From Leptospira saintgironsiae (GTDB taxonomy: Bacteria > Spirochaetota > Leptospiria > Leptospirales > Leptospiraceae), in the NCBI RefSeq assembly GCF_002811765.1, contig NZ_NPDR01000002.1, forward strand, positions 1 through 64,000: DNA of 64,000 nt, written 5' to 3'. Both the position numbers and the translations under genes were made by a program. Of the stretch, positions 17,391 through 26,921 are shown piece after piece. The notes below the pieces were generated by a model that saw only the letters and a program-made list of their open reading frames with translations, searched no databases and was not told where the DNA came from. Position 1 is the stretch's first letter. Each line of letters begins with the position of its first letter.

Positions 17391-20336
17391 TTACAGTTTA
17401 TAAGTAGCTTGGAAAGAATAACTCACACCAGTTCTATAGGATAAGAAAAGTTCTTTCTCATGAGTTAACTCGTTCTTCTGATAAACTCTATATCTAGTAT
17501 CGAAGATATTCTGCGCAGCGACCTTGAATTCTAAATGATCTCCTCTTTTCGCAGTATAAACAACGTCAGTCAAACCGACGGCTCTTTCGTATGCATCTGG
17601 TAAATAGTTTGCTCCAACTGCATAAAGTCTGTCAGCAAAGTAGTTATAGTAAAGCCCGAGAGTTTGGGTTTTCTTCTCGTTTAAGTAGAAGTCGAACTTT
17701 AAGTTAAATACGAAAGGTGACTGACCTTGCAACGGTCTGGATAAATTCGTCGGATTGTAGGAAGCCACTCTGGATAGAGTATCCACCATTCCGGATTGAA
17801 CTGCAATATACTGTTCCCAAGAAAGAACATCAACTCTTGATTTAATGAAGAACATATTGGTTTCGAACCGAAGCCAGCTTGTTAATTCTTTTCTAAAATC
17901 AAACTCAACTCCTCGAATTGTAGCTTGTTGAGCGTTAGCAAAGGTGAATTTCTGGCTGATACCACCTGCAACCGGTTGGCCGATCATCTCGATAGGATCG
18001 GAAATTTGTTTAAAGAATGCTCCAACTCCGACATAGTCTGTTGAATTCAGATAGTATTCGTAACGTAAATCGTAGTTATGAATATAAGATCTTTGTAGTG
18101 AGGAGTTACCGAATATTGTGTTCGCTCCATAATAAGGAGTAAACCCGAAAGGAGATAATTCTCTTAAATCCGGTCTTGTTAAAGTTTGGGTAACTGCAGC
18201 TCTTACGATCTGATCCTTTGCTAATTCCCAGTTTACGTTCAAGGAAGGAAGACGGTCTTTTGTTCTAAGTTCTCCGACCCCGTTGTTGAACTGATCGCAA
18301 ACATTGTTTCGAACGAGTGCGATCCGAACGGTCTCGTCGTTTACACCGCATCCATAATCAAGATTCAGGTAACTTGCTGTGTTCCCTGTGTAATACGTTT
18401 TTACTTTTTGGTAACTGTCCTCGTAACGCACTCCAAATAATACTTTAAGTTTTGGTAAAATCGGCAAGTCCACTTGGCTATAATAAGCTTGTAGTTTTTG
18501 AGAAGCGGTATACGCGTTGGATTGGCCTGCTAATTGTAAGGAAAACTGATTTGTGTTGTCCAAGAAGGTAACCGGGTTTGAATAAACTTCGCCAGGTAGA
18601 GGATAACGTTCTAATCCAGTCGAAGTGTTCGGTTTTTGGCCATACCAGTAGAATGAGAAATCCTTTTCTCGGGATGTGATATAAGTTCCGAGTTTAAATA
18701 ATGCCTTTAAACCCGACCACTGATCGAAAGGAATTTCATAGTTTAATTTTACAGTTTTCGTTATATCCCTAGTATTGGAGAAGAATCGAGATCCGTCATT
18801 CGAATCCCCTAATCTTGTCATATCGTAAGGATTTGGGTTGCCGATTCCTTGTCTCCATACTTGTTGTTGAAGATTCGGTTGATCTCTATCCGCTTGAGCG
18901 TAGTTCACTCTCCAGTCGAATTTGTGAGCGCGGTCTCCGAACCAATTCAACGCATGATCTCCGCCTAATGTATGGTGTTGGATCAAGCTGCTAGTATACT
19001 GAGTTGTTTGAGCCTTAAAATGAGCTAAGTTGATGTAATCGTTACCATCAGATTGACGGACAACTCCTTCTCCTTGCTGCGTGTATAAGGATTTGAGAAA
19101 AACCTGTTGACCTTTGGTGATTTCGTAAGCTAGGTTCATGTTGTTTCCCCAGTTACGTTCTTCGGTATAAAGGTCTGCTTTCTGATCTTGCAATTTATTT
19201 AAAGTAGAACCTGCAGTTGTTAATGGAATTGCAGCTGATCCTATATAACGATTAGATTCTTCTTGTCTGAATCTATAATTTCTGTTGTAAGTTGAGCCGA
19301 CTAAAATCCCGATTCTTGAAGTTGCTCCAACCTTGAATGTGTCTCCGTAATTGATGGAGAAGTTTTTATCGAAAGGAGCAGGTCCCTTATCTGGGGTCCA
19401 TTTTTGATTAAATTCTGCGGTACTTGCTTGGACTACACTCGGATCATATCCACCAAAAATGGAACCTGGAATTACCGGAGTCACGTTGGGAACATTTGCA
19501 AGAGGATTCTTTTGATTATCGTTAACCCCTCCAAGCATATTCCCTTGGTTCATGTTTAAGAATTTATGACCGGTTGTATTATAGTTTCCACCTGCTCCAA
19601 CAGAAACAGTCAGTAATTTTTCTTCCGGATATTCTTGGGTCTCGATCTTTACAAGACCTCCGGAAAATTCAGCAGGCAATTCAGGGATAAATGTTTTAAT
19701 GATCCTAACGTTCTTTAATACTCCGGAAGGGAATATATCCAATGCAACGACTCGTTTATCCGGTTCAGTGGAAGGAACTAATGTATCGTTTAATTCTGTG
19801 TTAGAATAACGTTCTCCTAAACCACGAACGAATACGAATTTACCACCTACTAATGTGATACCTGTAACTCTTCGAACGACTTCACCTGCGGAGGAGTCTG
19901 GGCTTTTCTTGATGGCTTCTTTTGAAATACCATCCGAAACGGAGGATGATTTCTTTTGCAAGGCGAGTAGGGCGGATTCGGCGTCGTTTAACGCTCTACC
20001 TTTAACGTCTACAGTTTCCAGAGTTTGAAGGCCAAAAGTGACGTTAATCACTTGGGCTTTTCCTGGAGTGACCGTAACGGAGCGTTTCTGAGCAGCAAAA
20101 CCCATCATCTGAAATTCTACTTCGTGAGTTCCAAGAGGAAGTTCTAAGTCGTATGCTCCATCAAAATCCGATTTAGCAAATTTTTTAAGAGAACGAACGA
20201 CAATGGTTGCACCGAATACGGCTTCACCATTGTCTCCATCCACGATTTTCCCTCTTACTTTTCCGGTCGCTTGAGCGAGAACATTCTCGGAAAAAGTGAA
20301 GATCAATAAAGCAATTGTAAGAAGTTTTATTTTCAT
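17391..20336 (-). CDS. TonB-dependent outer-membrane receptor with carboxypeptidase-like N-terminal domain
   Basis: A 981-residue receptor with a signal peptide, then a carboxypeptidase-regulatory-like Ig domain (residues ~25-110, [20 protein letters not shown]), a plug with [16 protein letters not shown] and [18 protein letters not shown], and a long 22-strand-type barrel ending in aromatic [13 protein letters not shown]. It imports an unknown ligand using TonB-ExbBD, whose operon follows on the same strand. It is 33 bp after the small lipoprotein gene. Receptors with this plug type occur in bacteroidetes and proteobacteria next to beta-helix proteins like the one encoded upstream here (recalled, not searched). 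Ligand candidates are phosphorylated compounds, given the context. Confidence 0.9.
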   Translation of the reverse strand: MKIKLLTIALLIFTFSENVLAQATGKVRGKIVDGDNGEAVFGATIVVRSLKKFAKSDFDGAYDLELPLGTHEVEFQMMGFAAQKRSVTVTPGKAQVINVTFGLQTLETVDVKGRALNDAESALLALQKKSSSVSDGISKEAIKKSPDSSAGEVVRRVTGITLVGGKFVFVRGLGERYSNTELNDTLVPSTEPDKRVVALDIFPSGVLKNVRIIKTFIPELPAEFSGGLVKIETQEYPEEKLLTVSVGAGGNYNTTGHKFLNMNQGNMLGGVNDNQKNPLANVPNVTPVIPGSIFGGYDPSVVQASTAEFNQKWTPDKGPAPFDKNFSINYGDTFKVGATSRIGILVGSTYNRNYRFRQEESNRYIGSAAIPLTTAGSTLNKLQDQKADLYTEERNWGNNMNLAYEITKGQQVFLKSLYTQQGEGVVRQSDGNDYINLAHFKAQTTQYTSSLIQHHTLGGDHALNWFGDRAHKFDWRVNYAQADRDQPNLQQQVWRQGIGNPNPYDMTRLGDSNDGSRFFSNTRDITKTVKLNYEIPFDQWSGLKALFKLGTYITSREKDFSFYWYGQKPNTSTGLERYPLPGEVYSNPVTFLDNTNQFSLQLAGQSNAYTASQKLQAYYSQVDLPILPKLKVLFGVRYEDSYQKVKTYYTGNTASYLNLDYGCGVNDETVRIALVRNNVCDQFNNGVGELRTKDRLPSLNVNWELAKDQIVRAAVTQTLTRPDLRELSPFGFTPYYGANTIFGNSSLQRSYIHNYDLRYEYYLNSTDYVGVGAFFKQISDPIEMIGQPVAGGISQKFTFANAQQATIRGVEFDFRKELTSWLRFETNMFFIKSRVDVLSWEQYIAVQSGMVDTLSRVASYNPTNLSRPLQGQSPFVFNLKFDFYLNEKKTQTLGLYYNYFADRLYAVGANYLPDAYERAVGLTDVVYTAKRGDHLEFKVAAQNIFDTRYRVYQKNELTHEKELFLSYRTGVSYSFQATYKL

Positions 20337-20369
20337 AGTTTTATTCAGTTTTAATATTTCTTTAAACGA

Positions 20370-20957
20370 TTAAGATCCAATAACGCAGACTTTAAATTTT
20401 CCCTGGTGTTCGATGACAAGTCTCACTTCTTCAAGTTCAACCTTATCTTTGCCGAAACTAATTACCAAGTTTCCTACTCGATGTCCTTTTAATACTCTAA
20501 GAGGTCGGTTTTCATATTTCCAAGTCAATGTCTCTATTCTGAAATTTTGACCTTTATGTTTTTTGAATACGTTTTGGATTTTCTCTAATGCTACGTATCT
20601 GCGAAGATCCGTAAATTTCCATGTCTGCTCTAAAGGCATTGTATTGGATAATGTATTCTCATCGATGGAGTTAGAGAGGAATATGTTGATATATTCATCT
20701 TTAGTAAAAATATAGCGATCTGACTGCCCGTTCTGAACAGCTTCTAAAAACTTTTGTATTGCTTCTTCTTTGCTATTGCTTAGATCTGAAATTTCATATC
20801 GATCTTTTATCTGAGACTTTAAGTAAGCCTTCGATTCTTCAATTTTACGAAAATATTCAGGGTCATCCCCTTTATATTCCTTTTTGCAATCACTTAAGAT
20901 TATAGTTATAATAAGTGCAAAGACGATTTGCGAGTTAGCAAACATTCTGCCTTTCAT
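20370..20957 (-). CDS. small lipoprotein ahead of the TonB-dependent receptor
   Basis: A 195-residue product with a signal sequence and an atypical lipobox (IILSDC) that spirochaete lipoprotein signal peptidase could accept. The mature part is charged and mixed helical/strand, with no family I recognise. It starts at ATG 20957 or, with a better-placed AAAGG, at 20945. It lies 33 bp before the receptor gene, so it is probably a periplasmic or surface accessory to that receptor. A terminator separates it from the beta-helix lipoprotein gene, so expression would depend on read-through or its own promoter. Confidence 0.65.
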   Translation of the reverse strand: MKGRMFANSQIVFALIITIILSDCKKEYKGDDPEYFRKIEESKAYLKSQIKDRYEISDLSNSKEEAIQKFLEAVQNGQSDRYIFTKDEYINIFLSNSIDENTLSNTMPLEQTWKFTDLRRYVALEKIQNVFKKHKGQNFRIETLTWKYENRPLRVLKGHRVGNLVISFGKDKVELEEVRLVIEHQGKFKVCVIGS

Positions 20958-20999
20958 TTTGTATCGATTCCCGGAATTTTATTTTTTATCTATTTATAA

Positions 21000-21028
21000 A
21001 AAGACCTCCTCTAGTGGAGGAGGTCTTT
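21000..21028 (-). terminator. intrinsic terminator after the beta-helix lipoprotein
   Basis: Perfect 12-bp arms (AAAGACCTCCTC / GAGGAGGTCTTT) with a 5-base loop, followed on the minus strand by a T-rich stretch (TTTTTATAAATA). It starts 20 bp after the stop at 21049 and would make the lipoprotein the most abundant product of the region. Confidence 0.9.
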
Positions 21029-21048
21029 GATTTCAATTTAGTTTTTGA

Positions 21049-23043
21049 TTAACGAGCTCTCCAAACAGACCAGCCAGAATACCAGCTGTTTCCACCAGTA
21101 GGAGTAACTACTGTAGTTCCGTCGAAGTCATACAAAGTGGTTCCAGTATCTGGAGCTCCACCCCAAGAAGTTTTTCCTGATACATTCGTTTTTAGGTCCG
21201 GTTTAAATCCCAAGAACCCGCAGTTACTTTGGGTTGTTGTGATAGAAGCAACCGGAGCGCTTGTTAAGGAAGTATCACGAGATCCTGTAGAAGTTGTTAG
21301 GGTGCAAGTCTGAACTTGGTCTGGGTTAGAATCACTTACTAAACCATCAATGATGGAAGTAGAATCTCCATAACCAGATCCACTTGTTGCAGCGCTTTCG
21401 CATTTAATGATTTGTTTAAATGCGTAAGCAAGACCATGCAAGAATAGACCTTTCATTCCTTCTCTATGACGTTCTGCATAACTTGCAGTTTCGTTTACAC
21501 CGATTAGGGTATATTGGTCTACAAATGGATTGGAAGGTTCATCTCCAGCAGTTGCGCTAGGAGTTTTGGTAGTTCCGTCCACACCATCCATTTCCATTCC
21601 GCCTGGATCTGTAGAAGGAGTTCCTCCGCAGACTTTAGGATACTTAACTGCGATAATATATTTCAGTGCTCCAGAGAAACCTTCATCCATATCGAAGTCG
21701 TCATCCATACCACCGGTTCCAAGTAGGAATTTACCTTTGAAAGTACGCTCAGTTGCTCCACCAGTTCCAGTTAGGTTAGGAGAAGCTGCAGTTCCTACAT
21801 CAGTAGCATTTGCACCTCTTCCGCCTCCCCACCATTCGAAGGAGTCATCCAAACCACGGTGAGCTTGAACGAAATTATAAGTTCCGTTATTAATCGCGTA
21901 TTGTGAGTAAGAATTTAATTCGTCTCCAGGTGCAACCTCAGTACCAGCAAATTCATTGATGGTGTAATTGAGAGTAACAGAGCTAGAAGAACCGGAAGAA
22001 AGCGGATAAGACTGAGGAGAAGTTCCTTCAGTTAAAGCCGCTGCAGTTCTAGTGTTGTTACCGCTTCCGATAAAGGTTAAACCACCCCAGTCTCCAGGAA
22101 ATCTGGATCCTCTTGCTTGCGCAGAAGTGAAACATACAGGGTTAGCAGCAGTTCCGTTGGTGACAAGGTTTGCACCGATAAAGAACAATGCAGATCCTCT
22201 TTCTCCGTAGACCACCGCACCTGCAGGAACTGTGATAGTTGCTCCGTTGGTTACAGTTACCGTTCCACGTAATAAAGTGAATGCTCCTAATGTCTTATTA
22301 CTAGAAATATTTCCAGAAATAATCTCAGGATTTCCGATAGAGTCACACTTGTTTTCTCCAACAGTAGCGTTCGGGTTACTATATACACCTTTTACGGAAG
22401 TAATTAAAGTAATGTTTGAACCAAGAGTTGTTCCATCAAAAGTACCAGTAATTTGGAGACCAGCACTTGACGCTGCAACATCCGGATCTACTACACCAGT
22501 TTCATTTGAGAAAGTAACTTGGCTTACGCTTGTAGGATCGGCTGCGTCAACAGCTACAGCCATATCAAAAGTTCCAACTAATTCAGTATAGTTAGAAGCG
22601 CTATCGCAAGGGTTCGGGTTTCCAGTACATACTGTAGTATCCGGAACTGAGAAAACTTCTCCTTTGATAGTTGCGCTGGAAGCGCTGATTCTGGTAGTGA
22701 TATTGAACTCAGCAGCGTCGTTGTTTCCACCGGCACTCGCACAAGCAACAGTGAAGTCAGTTCCCCCAGACACAATCTTGGAAGAAGTAAGTTTCACATA
22801 CAAAGGTTTTGCGAAGGTTCCAAAGTTTGCAGGGAATTGTCCTGCGCAGTTTGCTTTTGCAAAAGTTCCTGATTGGGTTAACTTCCCATTGATAATGACG
22901 GTTGCTTCGTAACCAGCTCCGCCTAACCCTGCAAGAGCAAGCGCTGCGCCGCTACTTCCTCCGCCGGAATCACAGCCAACAAGAGCAATAGCAACTGCAA
23001 GAGCGCTTACTACTTTCGAGACTTTTTTATTTAACGATTTCAT
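21049..23043 (-). CDS. large surface lipoprotein, beta-helix type, partner of TonB receptor
   Basis: A 664-residue lipoprotein: lipobox ALVGC then a Gly/Ser-rich tether. The C-terminal two thirds match, from memory, a family common in bacteroidetes beside TonB receptors: GAVVYGERGSALFFIGANL, PVCFTSAQARGSRFPGDWGGL, YTINEFAGTEVAPGDELNS, AHRGLDDSFEWWGGG, then the acidic GGMDDDFDMDEGFSGALKYII, which looks like a Ca-binding surface turn. Serine, threonine and glycine are abundant and several paired cysteines are present. A role in capturing a ligand at the cell surface and passing it to the receptor is inferred from position. A Pho-box-like array lies about 75 bp upstream and a terminator follows. 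Confidence 0.75.
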   Translation of the reverse strand: MKSLNKKVSKVVSALAVAIALVGCDSGGGSSGAALALAGLGGAGYEATVIINGKLTQSGTFAKANCAGQFPANFGTFAKPLYVKLTSSKIVSGGTDFTVACASAGGNNDAAEFNITTRISASSATIKGEVFSVPDTTVCTGNPNPCDSASNYTELVGTFDMAVAVDAADPTSVSQVTFSNETGVVDPDVAASSAGLQITGTFDGTTLGSNITLITSVKGVYSNPNATVGENKCDSIGNPEIISGNISSNKTLGAFTLLRGTVTVTNGATITVPAGAVVYGERGSALFFIGANLVTNGTAANPVCFTSAQARGSRFPGDWGGLTFIGSGNNTRTAAALTEGTSPQSYPLSSGSSSSVTLNYTINEFAGTEVAPGDELNSYSQYAINNGTYNFVQAHRGLDDSFEWWGGGRGANATDVGTAASPNLTGTGGATERTFKGKFLLGTGGMDDDFDMDEGFSGALKYIIAVKYPKVCGGTPSTDPGGMEMDGVDGTTKTPSATAGDEPSNPFVDQYTLIGVNETASYAERHREGMKGLFLHGLAYAFKQIIKCESAATSGSGYGDSTSIIDGLVSDSNPDQVQTCTLTTSTGSRDTSLTSAPVASITTTQSNCGFLGFKPDLKTNVSGKTSWGGAPDTGTTLYDFDGTTVVTPTGGNSWYSGWSVWRAR

Positions 23044-23119
23044 GGATCGAATTTCTCCTATTCATTCTGAAAAGAGGCCGAAATCCGATCGACCTCGAGG
23101 ATTATGTTAGATAAAATAC

Positions 23120-23148
23120 TTTACGACTTGATTACGTACCTGTTAAGG
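23120..23148 (-). promoter_or_regulatory. Pho-box-like array upstream of the beta-helix lipoprotein
   Basis: Three heptamers on the plus strand, TTTACGA (23120), ATTACGT (23131) and GTTAAGG (23142), are spaced 11 bp. On the coding strand they read CCTTAAC, ACGTAAT and TCGTAAA. The array lies 77-105 bp upstream of the lipoprotein start. Confidence 0.6.
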
Positions 23149-23158
23149 TTTTGGTTCT

Positions 23159-23467
23159 TTAGGGTAAAAGTAGTATTATTAAGAAGATCCCACCAAAAAT
23201 GGCATAGTCAGTGTATCTTTCTTTATCAGGATAATTCTCCTGATCCTTTTGTTTCCACTCTACAGGTTTTGCTTCAACAGTAACGGACGTTCTGTCAAAA
23301 CCTCTACGGGAGCCGTCTTCGAACTCAACAATTACACCTTGTTCTGTCTGTGTAGTTTTTACGTTCTCAATCACTTCTTTGGTTTTTGTATTGGTGACTG
23401 TGTCTGCAGAAAGAGTTCCCAAACATATTAGAAAAATTGAAATTGTAATAATAGTTCTCGTAATCAT
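23159..23467 (-). CDS. small exported protein with C-terminal membrane anchor
   Basis: A 102-residue protein with an N-terminal signal peptide (ISIFLICLGTLSA), a short soluble part with a repeating Val/Lys/Glu strand pattern (KEVIENVKTTQTEQGVIVEFEDG) and a C-terminal hydrophobic helix (YAIFGGIFLIILLL). No family recognised. It reads toward the beta-helix lipoprotein gene and carries its own weak Pho-box-like pair upstream, so it may belong to the same regulon. Confidence 0.6.
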   Translation of the reverse strand: MITRTIITISIFLICLGTLSADTVTNTKTKEVIENVKTTQTEQGVIVEFEDGSRRGFDRTSVTVEAKPVEWKQKDQENYPDKERYTDYAIFGGIFLIILLLP

Positions 23468-23544
23468 AATGTAATACTTCCGATTTACTGTATCCTCCTT
23501 ATGGAAAGTATGGATACTCGTGCAATACGATTAAGATGAGAACT

Positions 23545-23562
23545 GTTACAAACAGATTAAAT
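23545..23562 (-). promoter_or_regulatory. weak Pho-box-like pair upstream of the 102-residue protein
   Basis: GTTACAA (23545) and ATTAAAT (23556) are 11 bp apart; the second is degenerate. The first sits inside a CTGTT-ACA-AACAG palindrome, so an unrelated dyad-binding regulator is also possible. Confidence 0.35.
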
Positions 23563-23633
23563 GTAATAAAGTAAAAGGTGAGAAAGAGTAAGGACTAGTT
23601 GATCTTGATTAGTCCTGGTATTAGGAAGAATGT

Positions 23634-25321
23634 TTACGTTTGGACGAAGTTCTCTAATTCTTCTAAAAGAATAGGTTTACTTAGGAAAAATCCCTGCGCT
23701 TCGTCGCAGCCAAGATCTTTGATCTTGCGCATTTGCATTTCAGTTTCTACACCTTCAGCAGTGATGCGGAGTCCTAAACTTTTTCCCAATGCAACGATCG
23801 TTTTGGAAATCGCCAATGAATTTGGGTCTGTTAGGATTTTGCGTACAAAGGATTGGTCTACTTTTAAGGTTTTGAGCGGTATTTTACTTAAATAAGAAAG
23901 GCTGGAATATCCTGTTCCGAAATCGTCCAAAGCAAGGGAAATCCCCCAAGAATGCAATTCTCCCATATTTCCAAGGCAGATTGAATATTAGTAATCAGGC
24001 TGGATTCTGTGATTTCAAGTTCCAGATCTTCTACACTTAGGTTATTTTTCTCTAAGATATCTAGGACTTTTTTAGCTATATTCTTATCTTCCAATTGTTT
24101 AGCTGATAAGTTTACTGAGATACGGATCGGGGGCAGTCCTCTCTTTTTCCAATTTCCCAAGTCTTCCATAGATTTAGAAAGAACCCATTCCCCCATCTCT
24201 CCAATGATCCCGCTTTCTTCTGCGATTGGTATGAAGATAGTAGGGGAAATAACTCCGTATTCAGGATGATTCCATCTAAGCAAAGCTTCTGCAGAGATCT
24301 TTTTGCCTGTTTGGACTTCTATTCTTGGCTGGTACTGAATGAATAATTGGTTTTTAGAGATCGCAAGTTTCAGATCTTTTTCGAGAAGGTATTTTTCCTT
24401 CATTCTTTCTTTCCATTCGGAAGAATAAGTTTGGATCTTCGAAGTTCCGGAAAGTTTCGCTTGGTTTAATGCAGTTTCCGATTTCCATAAAAGCTGATCG
24501 GAAGATTTTCCATCATAAGGAAAAACTGATATTCCAATTCGTATCTCGGAAGATATCTGCTGGTCTACAACGTTTAGAGGAGAAGATGTACTGCTCTGGA
24601 TTTTTGCCGCCCAGATCTCTGAATCGGTTTCTAAAATTTGTGAAGAAGAAGGTAGGGGGAAGAAGGAGAATTCTCCGTCTCCAGTTCTTGCAAGAACAGT
24701 TTCAGGTCCGAGCATTGTTTCCAATTTTTGGACTAATGATCTGAGATATAGATCTCCCATATGCACACCTAAATTGGATCGTATCTGTTTTAAGTGAATG
24801 GCTTCTAAAGAAAGAACAGGAAAACTTAATATTTCTTCTCTCATCGAAAGTTCGTGCAGAGAATTACTTAATCTTTCTAAGAATAGATCTCTATTCGGTA
24901 GTCCAGATAGACCATCATAGTTTGCCATATAATGGATGAGTTCATCCAATTTACGAACTGTGGCGACTGTATCCGCCATCAAGGAGCCAGCCTCGTCTCG
25001 GAATACTGTGGGTAGATTTGGGATCTCTCTTACGCTCAGATATCTATTTAGAGAGTTAGAAGTAAGTATTACAGGAGCTAAAAGTTTATGTAATGCAAGA
25101 AGTGTGGCGGCAGTTCCCACAAGAGTCGCGACAAGTGCTATTCCTAAAATTTTGAATGCAGTTTGTGCATCTTGGACAGTAGATATTACAAAAAATAATA
25201 AAAGTGTGATGAGCGGAACATGGGTCCCGAGAAAAGCAACCAGCATAATTTTGCTGGAATAGGTTTTAAGAATTCGGATCTTACTAAGATAAGAATAAAA
25301 ATTTAATCCGTTAAGACTCAT
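23634..25321 (-). pseudogene. GGDEF/EAL c-di-GMP phosphodiesterase split by a single frameshift
   Basis: The first frame (start 25321) gives two N-terminal membrane helices, a degenerate GGDEF domain (YDGLSGLPNRDLFLERL, with GDGEF in place of GGEEF) and an EAL domain start with intact AEALLRWNHPEYG, ISVNLSAKQ and LELEITESS. It then leaves frame near 23967 and stops at 23888. The second frame continues the EAL domain without loss: SLALDDFGTGYSSLSYL, LKVDQSFV, ITAEGVETE and QGFFLSKP. Between ITES and DDFGTG the spliced reading has the normal 25 residues if one base is restored (GAAATATGG read as GAAATA-ATGG), so a one-base deletion explains it. All catalytic residues survive, so it is either a recent inactivation or a sequencing error. 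Confidence 0.88.
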
Positions 25322-25499
25322 TAAGGTTTTCCTTGGAATAGGAACGTTATACGTTTTCGCGTGGGTGTTTTGGTTTTCGTCTTAAAGGAGGTAATAATTT
25401 TTCTACTTATAAACCATGCTTTTGAAGGGGGCCTCCTAAACAAGGACAAAAATCAAACAGGCTAGAGAGAAGTGTTTAGTTGATAATTTATTTTTTAAA

Positions 25500-25532
25500 T
25501 GCAGGAACTCCAGCACGGAGCACACAGAGGGG
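25500..25532. repeat. interspersed palindrome plus CACAGAGG-type repeat fragment
   Basis: TGCAGGAACTCCAGCA is a member of the TGTNGGAACTCCNACA palindrome family seen elsewhere in the window, directly followed by CACGGAGCACACAGAGGGG, a fragment of the CACAGAGG/CACGGAG repeat also found near 46.4 and 55.8 kb. Confidence 0.6.
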
Positions 25533-25620
25533 TGAAGAAAGTAAATTAACGTTCCAATTTGCCGATTCTATCCATTTTAAAACAATTGTTAGAAAAAATG
25601 TATTCCTGGAGATTTTTTTC

Positions 25621-25648
25621 TTGCCCGAGATTGAGTTTATGTTATAAT
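25621..25648 (+). promoter_or_regulatory. sigma70-like promoter for alkB
   Basis: TTGCCC (25621) and a perfect TATAAT (25643) are 16 bp apart, 66 bp upstream of the alkB start. CGTTCGAA at 25655-25662, just after the -10 box, could be an operator. Confidence 0.5.
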
Positions 25649-25713
25649 ACCAAACGTTCGAAATAAATTAAACAGATTGATTTTCCCGAAGAAATGCGGG
25701 ATAGGAGAGAGAG

Positions 25714-26835
25714 ATGAGTGTAGGGAAAAGATTATCCTTCTTGATCGCATACCTGATCCCGGGGCTTGCCGTGGCTGGTTACTATTTGGGGGGAAGTTTT
25801 AATTTTTTAACTTTGGCGGTGGTATTCGGAATTCTTCCGGTCATGGATCTTTGGATCGGGCCGGATGCAAGCAATCCTAAGGAAGAAGATGTGCCGGAGC
25901 TTCAAAAGGAATTCTATTTTAGATTTCTGACCTATGGTTGGGCATGGATCCAATTTGTATTAGTAATTTGGGCTTTGTGGGAGATCCAAACTCAAACTCT
26001 TTCCGCGTTGGAGTGGGGAGCTTTTGTTCTGGCGATCGGCGTGAACACAGGTGGGATCGGGATCACAGTGGCTCACGAGCTTGGGCATAAGAACACTAAG
26101 ATTGAACAATGGTATTCTAAGTTCATTCTTATGACTGTATGTTATATGCACTTTTTTATAGAACATAACCGTGGCCATCATGTGAATGTTTCTACTCATG
26201 AAGATCCTGCTTCCAGTAGAAAAGGTGAGTCATTCTTTGCATTCTATCCAAGAACCGTTGTTGGAAGTTTGACTAGCGCTTGGAATTTAGAGAAAAAAAG
26301 ATTGGGCAAACTTGGAAAGTCCGCTTGGACCTTGGACAATGAGATGATCACATCTATGATCATTCCCGTTTTATTTATTTCTGCAGTGACTGGGATTTTT
26401 TATGCAATCACTGGTAATTTGAATTGGCAGGTGCCAGTATTTTTCTTTGTGCAAAGTTGGATTGCATTCTCTCTATTGGAGCTCGTGAATTATATAGAAC
26501 ATTATGGTTTGGCTCGTAAGGAACTATCTCCTGGAAAATTCGAGAAGGTTCTTCCTATACATTCATGGAACCAAAACTTCAGCCTGTCTAATGCATTTTT
26601 GTTCCAATTACAAAGACACTCCGATCACCATGCGAATGCAGGAAGAAGATACCAATCCTTGAGACATTTTGAAGAAAGCCCGCAACTTCCTTATGGTTAT
26701 GAATTGATGATACTTCTGGCTTTATTTCCACCACTTTGGTTTAAGGTGATGGATAAAAAATTGGAAGAATGGAAGAACCAACATGGAGAATCTTCCTCAA
26801 GCTCCTCCGGAAAAAGGGAACCTGCTACTGCATAG
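25714..26835 (+). CDS. alkB: alkane 1-monooxygenase
   Basis: A 373-residue integral-membrane non-haem di-iron hydroxylase. The His-box set is complete: HELGH (121-125), EHNRGHHV (H151, H155, H156) and LQRHSDHHANAGRRYQSL near residue 305. NYIEHYGL, a further AlkB motif, is also present. It hydroxylates the terminal carbon of medium-chain alkanes or related fatty chains, needing rubredoxin and its reductase, neither of which is nearby. It stands alone with its own promoter and terminator. The related XylM-type aromatic hydroxylases are less likely given the motifs. Confidence 0.93.
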   Translation: MSVGKRLSFLIAYLIPGLAVAGYYLGGSFNFLTLAVVFGILPVMDLWIGPDASNPKEEDVPELQKEFYFRFLTYGWAWIQFVLVIWALWEIQTQTLSALEWGAFVLAIGVNTGGIGITVAHELGHKNTKIEQWYSKFILMTVCYMHFFIEHNRGHHVNVSTHEDPASSRKGESFFAFYPRTVVGSLTSAWNLEKKRLGKLGKSAWTLDNEMITSMIIPVLFISAVTGIFYAITGNLNWQVPVFFFVQSWIAFSLLELVNYIEHYGLARKELSPGKFEKVLPIHSWNQNFSLSNAFLFQLQRHSDHHANAGRRYQSLRHFEESPQLPYGYELMILLALFPPLWFKVMDKKLEEWKNQHGESSSSSSGKREPATA

Positions 26836-26864
26836 TCCTGTCTAAAAAGTAGATCTTTTTGGTA

Positions 26865-26902
26865 AAGAGTTAGAGGCTGCCCTCTAACTCTTCTTTTTTC
26901 TT
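26865..26902 (+). terminator. intrinsic terminator between alkB and pepN
   Basis: AAGAGTTAGAGG and CCTCTAACTCTT make a perfect 12-bp stem with the loop CTGC, followed by a CTTTTTTC run on the plus strand. It ends alkB and may also serve the convergent pepN transcript weakly. Confidence 0.9.
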
Positions 26903-26921
26903 AAAGGACTAAGATGGTCTT

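Larger units (their letters stand above)
25322..25713. other. intergenic region between the EAL gene and alkB
   Basis: A 392-bp divergent gap. It holds an isolated strong ribosome-site-like AAAGGAGG (25386-25393) followed by no ATG frame of useful length, a palindromic repeat plus a CACGGAG/CACAGAGG repeat fragment at 25500-25532, and the alkB promoter near 25621-25648. Nothing else was recognised. Confidence 0.6.

Noticed and set aside
25381..25465. Strong AAAGGAGG ribosome-site-like sequence, possible leader peptide
   Set aside because: The only nearby ATG is about 20 bases on and gives seven codons; a 22-codon frame would need a rare ATT start. Not enough to call a gene.
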